Of a stretch of 64,000 nucleotides of DNA, positions 1 to 7,807 are shown piece after piece. Under the pieces are notes generated by a model that saw nothing but the letters and a program-made list of their open reading frames with translations, was not told the origin of the DNA and did not search any database. Made by a program: the position numbers and the translations under genes. The number at the start of each line of letters is the position of its first letter. Within the stretch, counting starts at the first letter, position 1. Source of the DNA: Butyrivibrio sp. FCS014 (lineage in GTDB: Bacteria; Bacillota; Clostridia; Lachnospirales; Lachnospiraceae); NCBI RefSeq assembly GCF_000526935.1, contig NZ_JAHA01000008.1, positions 1 through 64,000 of the forward strand, written 5' to 3'.

Positions 1-1509
1 TCACCGGAGTTGGCTACCTGTGGAAACCAGGCTGTTGTAATAGGTAATGAAGCTGTTCTTGGTGGTGGACGTTGGGGTTGAGCACATATGTCTCTTTTGT
101 AAAAGCTTCTTTGATCTTAGTGGTTGTTGCGTTGTCTTCGCTTCCGTCTATTGTTCTGAAGGTGAAGAGAGTAGGCTCCTGGATCATCAGCGGGTTCACC
201 TGGGAGTTCTTGATGGTGAAGCCTGTGGGGATCTCACCTGCCGGATACTTAACATTGCCCGCCCTCATCCTTACCTATGTTGTAGATAAGTCTGTCTGTG
301 GGGTTGGCGCAAACAAAGAGGGTAAAATCGGAAAGCGGCGCCCTTTGTGGGATCCAGTGTTGCGGGATTACTCTCTTGCCATGGTCATGATGTCGTTGAT
401 GGCCTGTCATCATGTTGTGTACCATGTTGTCAAACTCGGCCTGAATATTCATGATGACTGACTGGGAAATCCTATCGCTGTAGTGCTGAGGATCCTCCAT
501 GATGTCATGGTAGGTTGCCTGGTGATCACCTCTTGCAAGGAGCGCACTGATTTAAGCTTGCCGATGTCGGTGTTGGTAACTGTTGACACAGGCTGTGACA
601 GGTCAAAAAACATGCGCACCCTTGATAGAAAAACAACTTCTTTTGTTCCGTTGGGCTTGATCTCTGTAACTGCTGCGTATTCCCAGTAAGGTGTTGCATA
701 ACCGGCAGCTGTTCCGCCGTCATCTTCCGATAAAGTTGTATCTATTGCCATATGGTTGACATGATCGGAAGTTACAAATGATGATCCTTTCAAAAAGAAC
801 CAGCACATTTCCGAAAGTGTCTTCCTGATAATCTATTCTTCCGTATTCAGCCAGCTTATCAAGAAGGAGGTTTCTCTCATCTCGAAGGTCGTTGGCCTTT
901 TCCTGTTTGCCGGACTCAATGTCAACAATGTCATGATTGAGCTGCTGTATTCTGTCGCCGTACTTGTTGATGTTATCCACCATATCCTTTTACCGTGGAA
1001 TCAAGGTTCTCCTGGTAATCGGTAAGTCCGTCGTATACGCTCTTAGCTCTTGTCAAAAACTCGTTTGCTCTTTGTTACGAAGGAACTCTGTGTAACGGCT
1101 GAGCACGGATCTTTTGCCAGCTCCTGAACGGAAACCCAGAGGTTATTCATGGACTGGGCGAATTCCGATCCGTTAAGCTCCTGCAGCTGATCCTCAATCT
1201 CCTCAATGGCCTTCAGGGAAACATCATAAAAGGCACCTCTTCCGGTCTCTGTCCTGTAGGAGAGATCCAGGAAGGTGCTTCTTACCTGCTTACAATTATT
1301 GTAGTTAACGCCCGGTTCCTATCTGCTTAAGGGCGATGGTGTTGTATTTTTCTTTCTATGGTCTGATATGCCCTGGTTCCCTGGGAAACCTGCTGCCTTG
1401 TATAACCTGTGGTATCAAGGTTCGCCATGTTGTGGGCCGTGGTGTTCAGGGCGTTCTGGGAAACCGTCAGTCCTGAAGCTCCCACATATAAGTTGGCCAT
1501 GAGTGACAT
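1..1509 (-). pseudogene. flgK: Flagellar hook-associated protein FlgK, frameshifted, 3' end beyond the window
   Basis: FlgK joins the flagellar hook to the filament. The start at 1509 follows an AGGAGG site and opens with MSLMANLYVGASGLTVSQNA, the classic FlgK N-terminus. The reading frame is then lost near 1330. Further FlgK-like pieces appear on the same strand in different frames at about 720-983 (DIESGKQEKANDLRDERNLL), 449-808, 249-500 (SQSVIMNIQAEFDNMVHNM) and 14-268. At least four or five single-base shifts are needed to join them. Residues between the shifts still look conserved, so sequencing indels are as likely as true decay. It is the third gene of a flgM-flgN-flgK order transcribed leftwards. 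Family identity is sure; whether it is functional is not. Confidence 0.8.
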
Positions 1510-1642
1510 GTTGATGGTTCCTCCTATATATAAAGTGCGCGATGCGGATTGCTCCGCTGCGCTCCCGCTAAAAATGGGTATAAAAAAAAGACACTACCGC
1601 GATTCTACGGTATTCACCCGGGTGGATTATCTACATGCATCC

Positions 1643-1663
1643 GTACCACTTTGAAAGTGGTAC
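1643..1663. other. Perfect short inverted repeat in the flgN-flgK gap
   Basis: GTACCACTTT and AAAGTGGTAC flank a single G. The repeat lies just after the reconstructed flgN stop (1665) and upstream of flgK. It has no T-run, so it is not a typical terminator; it may be an mRNA processing or stability hairpin. The rest of 1510-1640 shows no gene. Confidence 0.4.
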
Positions 1664-1664
1664 G

Positions 1665-2192
1665 TTACTGCTTTGCATCAAACCCGCCCGATGTGTAACC
1701 TAAACATTCGCCTGTAGTGCCTGCAGCTCTTGAGTAATTCGCCGTCTGTGGAGCCATTTTTAGCCGCCTGGATGATGTTCATTTCGAACTGAACCATCTC
1801 TAAGGAACTTTCCAGTAACTGCTGGTTCTGTCCGTTTACACGTCTGACATTGTCCGCAACGCCAACGAGCCTATCGCGTTGGAATGCCAGTTTCTTCTGA
1901 TCCACAGGTCTTTTGTTCCAATATCTGGATCAGCTCGGTCAGTTTCAATGAATTAACATCCTTGTTAAGTACATTCGCAATATCCTTCATGGCTGTTTCG
2001 CGCTGTTTCTCAGCCCCTGGATACCGCCGATTATGCACTGCTCCTCATTCCGTGATTTTCTTGCAAGTGCCTCAAGGATCACCTTTTGATGATAATGGTT
2101 GTCTTTGCGGCTCGATAATCCCAGTAATTTCTCGTATTAATGTGCATTCCTGGTCAAGTATTCAACCAGGATTCTCGACTAAACTAGGCCAC
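1665..2192 (-). pseudogene. flgN: Flagellar chaperone FlgN, frameshifted
   Basis: FlgN is the cytoplasmic export chaperone for the hook-associated proteins FlgK and FlgL. A GTG at 2192 follows AGGAGG on the minus strand. Pieces recognisable as FlgN are found in successive frames: an N-terminal part with KVILEALARKSRNEEQCIIG, a middle part with MKDIANVLNKDVNSLKLTEL and a C-terminal part (1678-1905) with RVNGQNQQLLESSLEMVQFE. At least three single-base shifts separate them, and the reconstructed stop is at 1665. The gene lies between flgM and flgK, the usual order in Firmicutes, which supports the call. As with its neighbours, the shifts may be sequence errors. Confidence 0.7.
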
Positions 2193-2212
2193 TGAGATCG
2201 ATCCTCCTGTAT

Positions 2213-2514
2213 TTAAATTGATGCTGCTTTAGAAAAGCTCGTCGTTTTTGCCAGTAATCTTTATCAGCAAAAGCCTCTCCACTCACATCATAAGCTACCA
2301 TTTTTAATAGCAGCTTTTAACGATGCAACCTTATCTTCCCTGATGTCGGGTGCATTGTTCACAGCCTGTTTGGCAAACCTGGATATCTTTTCCAATCGAA
2401 GAGAACGATACTGTATCATGTTACATCCACCGGTTCTTCTTTGCTGCCTTGTGGTTTGCTTATTTTGCTGTTTGAGTAAATCTGCTGAACCTGACTGTAT
2501 GCTTCTATTCGCAT
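2213..2514 (-). pseudogene. flgM: Anti-sigma-28 factor FlgM, frameshifted
   Basis: FlgM binds sigma-28 (FliA/SigD) until the hook-basal body is finished. The start at 2514 follows GGAGG. The N-terminus MRIEAYSQVQQIYSNSKISK and the core SIGKDIQVAKQAVNNAPDIR are strongly FlgM-like, but they lie in different frames. The C-terminal region, with IKNGSYDVSGEAFADK, needs another one-base correction near 2300. The reconstructed product is about 95-100 residues, the normal length. Two sigma-28-like promoters lie directly upstream, so FlgM would control its own operon, as is known for this family. Confidence 0.78.
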
Positions 2515-2560
2515 TATCTTTTTCCTCCTTCCCTGGAAGATTTTTGTTTTTCTACTACAT

Positions 2561-2587
2561 TTATCGGTAGATGTCTTCATTACTTTA
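2561..2587 (-). promoter_or_regulatory. Sigma-28 promoter, proximal, for flgM
   Basis: On the minus strand TAAA (2587-2584), a 15-base spacer and ACCGATAA (2568-2561) match the sigma-28/SigD consensus TAAA-N15-GCCGATAA at all but one position. It lies about 47 bases upstream of the flgM start. Confidence 0.8.
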
Positions 2588-2736
2588 GCTTTTTCCGAAA
2601 AGTTTTCCCCAAAACCTTCGGGCCTTAAATAATGATCAAAAAAACTTTCAGGGCGTATATTAAAATGTTATCAGTTACGCTTGTTTCCTTACAATTCCGG
2701 GCTTTTTCATTCTGCCCATTCGTTCCGTCGTTAAAT

Positions 2737-2763
2737 ATATCGACCCTTTCTTGAAAAACTTTA
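2737..2763 (-). promoter_or_regulatory. Sigma-28 promoter, distal, for flgM
   Basis: A second minus-strand match: TAAA (2763-2760), exactly 15 bases, then GTCGATAT (2744-2737). Together with the proximal copy it gives tandem sigma-28 promoters ahead of the flgM operon. No gene is seen in 2588-3008. That gap also has GCCGATAT at 2890-2897 on the plus strand, facing the gene at 3009, but without a good -35 TAAA. Confidence 0.65.
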
Positions 2764-3008
2764 GAGCATTTTTTATTTTTTTTTAAGATTTTGTGGCTTC
2801 GCGTTTTCGAGTCTTGGCTCTGAACATCCGGATTAAAATGTCAGAATATTTAGTCTTTTCATTTTGATGTCATGAGGAAAAAGAGCTGTGCCGATATATA
2901 TTCTGACAGCTAGGGAAAGCATGGATCTTCATGGATGAGAAATCTTCATCATACGTGAAGGTTCATTTTTTTGTGCCATGGACCTTCGCAGAAAGATAAG
3001 GAGGTACC

Positions 3009-4163
3009 ATGAAAATTGCACAAAGTAACGTAAATCTGCGGTCTCCAACCGGACCTACTATGAGGAGAAACACCGTGACCATCCAAAGCGAGTGGCTGAC
3101 CGGGCGGTTCCCTTTATGGACAGTTCTGATAGACCAGGAAAAAAAGCTGGATTCTGTCGATATCACAGAAACCGGCCGGGGTGATCTGCCCCTTAGCAGT
3201 TGAAAGCTACCACGTCGCTGAAACCCTCAAAGTCCGATTACCTCTTCCTCCCGTGGAATCGCTTTGGGAGGAACAGATCGCCAATCTTCGGGCAACGCTC
3301 CTGGAGCGGATCCTGAGGCGCTTGCAGTTCCTTGACGGAAGGCAGGAGCAAACGAGGCTATCAGGCGGTACCCTGGGAAACCACACCGCTAATATGCTGA
3401 GTGCGGCTCCTTTGTCCGTACTACCACCGATAACTGCGGTCCACATTGGAGGAGAGTCCACCACCCTTTTCAGGAAGCGGCACTGCCCTCACTGAAGACG
3501 GGCGGGTCATTGACTTCGGGGTCAGTTCTCAATGTCCAGGCGCCTGTGCGAATATGGCCGGCATTAGCATGAGCTCTGCGGTTAACCTCATCGATCCCAC
3601 TGGTGATCAATGTTGATTCAGGGGTGACCCACATCAGCGACCAGTCCTTCTACTTTGACCTGGACTGCGACGGCGTTGATGAGAAAGTCTCAAACCTTGG
3701 CGCCGGCAGCGGATTCCTTGCTTATGACCGAAACGGCGACGGCAGGATCGGGACGGATCGGAGCTCTTTGGAACAAAGAGCGGGCAACGGCTTCGAGGAC
3801 CTTCGCGGTACGATGGCGACGGTAACGGCTGGATCGATGAAGCGACGAAATCACGATCAGCTCCGTGTCTGGCTCCGGGGCGAAGGACGGCCACCGATAC
3901 ACTGCTTAGCCTCAAGGAAGCCGACGTAGGCGCCATCTATCTTGCAGCGCCGAAAACGCAGTTTAGTCACTTCGGCGGATTGGCGGCGTTAATGCGCCTT
4001 GGCGGATTCGACGGAATCAGGTCTTGCGACGCAGGCGCAGGTGGTCTTATCGCGCAGGGGCTGCTGATTTCAGAGTCACCGGCGTGACCCGCTCCTCCGG
4101 CATCTTCCTGAAGAGAGCGGTGGCGTTGGCACCGTCCAGCAGGTAGACCTTGCCGCACTGTAA
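3009..4163 (+). pseudogene. EF-hand-like calcium-binding-loop protein of a Lachnospiraceae family, frameshifted
   Basis: The start at 3009 has an AGGAGG site and gives MKIAQSNVNLRS. Conserved pieces in different frames follow. The clearest is at about 3603-3760, with FYFDLDCDGVDEKVSNLGAG and then FLAYDRNGDGRIGTD, two Asp-rich loops of EF-hand/dockerin type. Later come SLKEADVGAIYL (about 3910) and SSGIFLKESGGVGTVQQVDL just before a TAA at 4161. I recall full-length relatives of about 380 residues in Lachnospiraceae annotated as hypothetical or VCBS/EF-hand proteins. Several single-base shifts are needed to join the pieces. The function is unknown; a sigma-28-like -10 upstream hints at co-expression with motility, but weakly. 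Confidence 0.6.
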
Positions 4164-4733
4164 ACCGATGTGTCATTATCTTCAACCATATGCTTATTTA
4201 CACGGATTTCTTAATTAAAAAAACGCCCTATTTACAAAAGTGTTTCTATTGTACAAATGAGAATTGTTTTTTTCTGTGGTTGGAAGTGATTAGGCGCTGT
4301 ATGCCGAGGATATGTGAATTGAGTCCTCTCCGACGCAAAGCATTCTACAAGCTGATTGAGTCGGTAAAATATCCCAAAAACTTGACGCTATATCGACAAA
4401 TAGCCTGTTTGAGCACTTGATTATCCGTGATAGCGTTGTGTTTCGTGAATCTTTACATTATTTCGCAAATATCACCGACGCAAAACTCCATAACAGACAA
4501 ATGCGTCGGAAGTGCCGTTGCCGGAAATCATCGAAATCTTGTAAGTCCTCAGCATATATCCAATTACGCAAATCTGAGAATCAGTCTATACCAGCCATAA
4601 TTATCATCAACACAAAATGTAAAAGGAATTTAAAAACACTCCCCACCATTCAAGCCTTAATATCATGAGTGGTGGGGAGTGTTATGTCTTTTCCAAATAA
4701 AACTAATTATAAATTGCAACTAATATATTCCTG
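4164..4733. other. Gene-poor stretch
   Basis: About 570 bases. Open frames of 76 and 83 codons exist (4190-4420, 4417-4668), but they lack ribosome sites and recognisable sequence. Short ACGCAAA-type words recur. The only clear structure is the hairpin at 4637-4681. Confidence 0.5.
4637..4681. terminator. Long-stem hairpin after the toxin-antitoxin pair
   Basis: CACTCCCCACCA (4637-4648) pairs perfectly with TGGTGGGGAGTG (4670-4681) around a 21-base loop. It is downstream of the antitoxin gene on the minus strand, where a TTTTTAAA run follows (about 4637-4628), so it can end that transcript. Confidence 0.55.
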
Positions 4734-5067
4734 TTACTTCGTTACCGCATTGCTGACAAAAGGGAATTTAATCACCAGGTCCTTATCCATTTCCATCATC
4801 ATTAAAAACGACTGGCAATTCCCGAAGGCTTATTTGTCCCGGCTCCCAGGCCTCGACAGTTTTGCATGACACGCCAAAGGTAACTGGCAAATATCTTCTG
4901 GACATTCCCGTAGTATTTCGTATGCGTTTTACATCATCAGCTGCATATGTCTTAATTGGTTCCACAAACTACTTTATGGCGCTTCAGAATAGGCTTTCGC
5001 TTACAGAATCCTCAATTGCTTCATTGAGTCCCGTCATTATACTTGCATAAACACTCTTCTTATTCAT
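4734..5067 (-). pseudogene. NadS/HigA-like helix-turn-helix antitoxin, frameshifted
   Basis: The start at 5067 gives MNKKSVYASIMTGLNEAIED. After one shift comes PILKRHKV, and after another EPIKTYAADDVKRIRNTTGM followed by VSCKTVEAWE, the HTH core of NadS/HigA-type antitoxins. The reconstructed stop is at 4734, after KFPFVSNAVTK, giving about 105 residues. The ATG overlaps the toxin stop, which is typical of toxin-first higBA order. The protein would bind its own promoter and neutralise the toxin. Two or three single-base shifts break it, in the same style as the neighbouring genes. Confidence 0.6.
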
Positions 5068-5409
5068 CCTCGTTTACCTCCCAGATTTCTCCAATGCTCA
5101 ATCATCTTTTGATATCACGCCTTTCCTGCATAGAAAGATTATCTTTTTCATTCTTCCCATATACAGTTATCATAAATATAACCGTTTCTGCAATTAGAAA
5201 AATCAACATAGCATACTCGCGCACTTTTACTTTTTCCTCTGTTATTCATAGCTATCCGAGCTTTCCTAAGGCTACCGGTGCCTTTAATAACAGGATACTT
5301 TTCGGATCCTCATTATTCATTCTCTAAACCAGCGTAGATCCTCATCATCAAACCCAAGCCTGTCCCAATTATTTGAAAACTCATTGGTCTGTATAAATGT
5401 TCTTGTCAT
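5064..5409 (-). pseudogene. HigB/RelE-superfamily toxin, frameshifted
   Basis: The start at 5409 has a perfect AGGAGG site and gives MTRTFIQTNEFSNNWDRLGF. Further on come ARIAMNNRGKSKSARVCYVD and VYGKNEKDNLSMQERRDIK, in different frames. The basic core, the aromatic strand (CYVDF) and the KNEKDNL motif are those of HigB2-type mRNA interferases. The reconstructed product is about 112 residues and ends in an ATG/TGA overlap with the antitoxin. At least two frameshifts are present. The family call rests on motifs only. Confidence 0.55.
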
Positions 5410-5500
5410 ATTCCTCCTGGTATCATTATTGTAATGCCCCATTCAATAGGGTGGTGTCAATCTTTGGTTGGTGATTCCGCAAGTGGGATTGGCAGCGGTT

Positions 5501-5514
5501 GCTCCGATCGGAGC
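5501..5514. promoter_or_regulatory. 14-base perfect palindrome, possible operator
   Basis: GCTCCGATCGGAGC lies about 95 bases upstream of the toxin start. It could be the autoregulatory site of the toxin-antitoxin pair, but the distance is longer than usual. AT-rich AAATCTTAAGATTT-like palindromes follow near 5537-5575. No gene is seen in 5418-5592. Confidence 0.3.
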
Positions 5515-5592
5515 AGACTTAAACAGAATAACAGACAAATCTTAAGATTTTACCGTCAATAATTTCTTAAGATTTCTAAAGAATTATTGCAC

Positions 5593-5633
5593 AAAAGCGG
5601 CAGCTGCGAGTATAAATCGCAGCTGCCGCTTTT
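5593..5633. terminator. Terminator after the PfkB kinase gene
   Basis: A 17-base perfect stem starts AAAAGCGGCAGCTGCGA (5593-5609), has a 7-base loop and ends at 5633. The stem ends in a T-run on either strand, so it can stop leftward transcripts from the kinase gene. Confidence 0.8.
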
Positions 5634-5640
5634 ATAGCTA

Positions 5641-6665
5641 TTAACCTACCTGTTTAGTTTCACTAACCGGTCCCGTAGCCTTGTGGTTTCTGATAATACC
5701 CGTCGATCTCATTCAGGTCGCTGGCGGAAGATCTCCCGGATCGTGTTCTTCCACACTGGATGTGGCATTGCGTATTCCAGAGCTCTCAACATCATTTGTA
5801 TTTAAGAAGTCCGTATAAACGCGGAAACATAGGCATCCCCGGAGCCAATCCTGTCGATGACATCGATGTCTTTGTAGGGCTCCTCAGTGAAAAGCTTATC
5901 CTGCGCGGCATCGTAGATGGGTTGACGTAAAGTTGTGCTTCCTGGGACTTATGACCTCACGCTGAGTCGTGCAAACCACCTTGATGGGATACTCGGTGGT
6001 GTAGCCTCTTCATGATGTCCGCCAGAGTTTCCTCCTTCTGCATCATGCGCCTCGAAGTCTCCTCAGACACAAAGAGAACGTCCACGTACGGCAGAATTTT
6101 CTTTATGGCTGCCCTGGCCTCTTCTTCGCTCCAGAGTTCGCCCTGTAGTTGCAGTCAAAGAAACAGTGGCTCCCCCCTCCTTGAACCGTCTTATCATCTC
6201 AGTGGTCACTTCGCAGGTGTTCCTGTTAAGGGCCAGGGTTATTCCGCTGGTGTGGAACATCCTCGTGGAAGTGAACATGCTCTGTGGCAGTTCATCCAGG
6301 GAGATCCTGGTGATGGATGAGTTTTTTCTGTCATAGACAATTGAAGGCTTTCTTGGTGCCGCACCGTTTTCATAATAGTAGATGCCAAGCCTTGCATCAT
6401 CGGAATCATCATATATAAGGTAGTCGTCGGATACTCCCTCGAACCTGATCCTGTTCTTGATGAAAGTCCCCAGAGCGTTCCGGGGAATCCTTGAGATCAC
6501 GCCGGTTCTCAGTCCCAGAAGTGCAACGCCCGAAGCAACATTAAACTCGGAGCCGCCGGCTCTTTTGTCAAAAATATCTCCTCTGGTCATGCGCTCATAA
6601 TTGGGCGGAGAAAGTCTGAGCATGATCTCTCCAAAGGTCAGCAGATCGAATTTACTCTCACACAT
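5641..6665 (-). pseudogene. PfkB-family sugar kinase (2-keto-3-deoxygluconate kinase-like), frameshifted
   Basis: PfkB/ribokinase enzymes phosphorylate sugars with ATP; KDG kinase serves uronate breakdown. The start at 6665 follows AGGGGG and gives MCESKFDLLTFGEIMLRLSP, then RAGGSEFNVASGVALLGLRT, the N-terminal PfkB signature. The frame is continuous to about 6150 and then breaks several times. The C-terminal signature survives at about 5835-5865 as DRIGSGDAYVSAF, with the catalytic Asp in GxGD. At least three single-base shifts separate the ends. The corrected length of about 340 residues is normal. The KDG specificity is only suggested by the N-terminal sequence style. The gene stands alone between two terminators. 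Confidence 0.7.
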
Positions 6666-6910
6666 GGCAGGTCCCCCTTTATTCCGGTGAAAAAATACTG
6701 TGGCTTCCATCGACACATTGTCGAAAGTCTTTTGTACTCTCATCTTATAATATAGGATATTCATGTGTAAGAGCTTACATTTGCTTCATTGTGGAATATC
6801 TTGAACACACTCATTCAGTTTACCCAGGGTCTTTCTATCAGGTTTTGCTTTCCTGAAAGTTTCCAGATACTTTTTAATGATCGCTATGAACGGTCTTGGC
6901 ATCATATTTT

Positions 6911-7045
6911 CCGGTCTTGTGCAATCGAGTAGGCTGACTCCTACTCGATTCTGCACACAGACATTCCGCACTTCGTGCTCCATGTCCTTACGACCGGCAA
7001 ATGAATTTGTATGCAAGCATCCATTCGCTTGCCGGTCTTGTGCAA
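6911..7045. repeat. Block of stem-loops bounded by a 14-base direct repeat
   Basis: CCGGTCTTGTGCAA occurs at 6911-6924 and again at 7032-7045. Between the copies are a perfect stem AATCGAGTAGG/CCTACTCGATT (6923-6950, 6-base loop), a short GCAC/GTGC stem inside GACAT/ATGTC, and a stem GACCGGCAA/TTGCCGGTC (6992-7000 with 7029-7037). A 95-codon open frame crosses the block; only its part below about 6910 (ending near 6786) looks protein-like, and I do not recognise it. The block may be a small mobile or structured RNA element. No other gene is seen in 6666-7115. Confidence 0.45.
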
Positions 7046-7051
7046 CAAAAA

Positions 7052-7079
7052 ACAGGCGCGACCGAGTGGCCACGCCTGT
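7052..7079 (-). terminator. Terminator after the DUF6465 gene
   Basis: ACAGGCG (7052-7058) pairs with CGCCTGT (7073-7079). On the minus strand the stem is followed by TTTTTTGTTG. It lies about 37 bases past the stop of the lysine-rich protein gene. Confidence 0.7.
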
Positions 7080-7115
7080 CTGATATACGTTTGAGCAATT
7101 ATATTATTTGAAAGA

Positions 7116-7673
7116 TCAAAGACCGATTCTGCCCTGTACCTTGTCGTTCACAACATAGTATGCAGCGTCTTCCTCAGGCTTTACATAGATGCTGAGCTTT
7201 GTGATCTCATCTACGTTTCCACCCATCTCATACTGGTAGTTGTTCTTAGCGTTCTGAACAAGCTCGTCATAAGAGATGTGCTTGTATGAATACTGAAGCT
7301 CGATGTTAGCTGTAACTGCTGCTTCCTTGGGAGCTGCTGCCTTCTTAGCAGGTGCTGCCTTCTTAGCGGGAGCTTTCTTAGCTGCTGTAGCCTTCTTAGC
7401 TGCAGGCTTCTTAGCCTCTGCCTTTTTAACTTCTTCCTTTTTAACTTCTTCCTTCTTAGGCTCTGCCTTCTTAGCGGGAGCTGCCTTCTTAGCAGGTGCT
7501 GCCTTCTTGGCGGGAGCTTTCTTAGCTGCTGTAGCCTTCTTAGCCTCTGCCTTAACCTCAGCCTTCTTCTCTTCTGCCTTTACTACGGGTGCTGCAGCCT
7601 TAGCTTCTGCAGCAACGGGGGTCTTAATAGTTGCAACAGGCTTAGCTACCTCTGTCTTTTTAATCTCAGCCAT
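7116..7673 (-). CDS. Lysine/alanine-rich DUF6465-like protein
   Basis: 185 residues, start at 7673 behind an AGGAGG-like site. Residues about 10-120 are almost entirely Ala, Lys, Pro and Glu, with the block AKKATAAKKAPAKKAAPAKK repeated twice, resembling histone H1 tails and bacterial AlgP/HU-extension sequences. The C-terminal 65 residues form a folded-looking domain ending KLSIYVKPEEDAAYYVVNDK, which I recall as the DUF6465 domain common in Lachnospiraceae. DNA or polyphosphate binding by the tail is inference from composition. The gene has its own strong promoter (7746-7774) and terminator, suggesting high expression. It is intact, unlike its neighbours, even though it is repetitive. Confidence 0.75.
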   Translation of the reverse strand: MAEIKKTEVAKPVATIKTPVAAEAKAAAPVVKAEEKKAEVKAEAKKATAAKKAPAKKAAPAKKAAPAKKAEPKKEEVKKEEVKKAEAKKPAAKKATAAKKAPAKKAAPAKKAAAPKEAAVTANIELQYSYKHISYDELVQNAKNNYQYEMGGNVDEITKLSIYVKPEEDAAYYVVNDKVQGRIGL

Positions 7674-7745
7674 TTCTTGTTTTCCTCCTCAAAATCACAT
7701 TGGATTTATGTAACTCGTTAAAACAATAAAGTGATTACGGAATAG

Positions 7746-7774
7746 AGTTTACACTCATTAACTTCCCTTGTCAA
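7746..7774 (-). promoter_or_regulatory. Sigma-A promoter of the DUF6465 gene
   Basis: On the minus strand TTGACA (7774-7769) is followed after 17 bases by TAAACT (7751-7746). The -35 is perfect and the spacing ideal; the ATG is about 73 bases downstream. Confidence 0.75.
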
Positions 7775-7807
7775 CGCATTCTCTGAGCCGAGACGGCGTA
7801 AATTTAC

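Noticed and set aside
1..2514. A true pseudogene cluster showing loss of motility
   Set aside because: Protein sequence between the shifts and the two sigma-28 promoters are well preserved, and the shift density tracks the window edge; sequence error cannot be excluded, so loss of motility is not claimed.
3634..3936. Arg/Ser-rich frames on the minus strand
   Set aside because: They are shadows of the EF-hand-like gene, whose plus-strand frames carry conserved calcium-loop motifs.
7303..7713. Ala/Phe/Leu-rich frame on the plus strand that looks membrane-like
   Set aside because: It is the antisense shadow of the Lys/Ala repeats of the DUF6465 gene.
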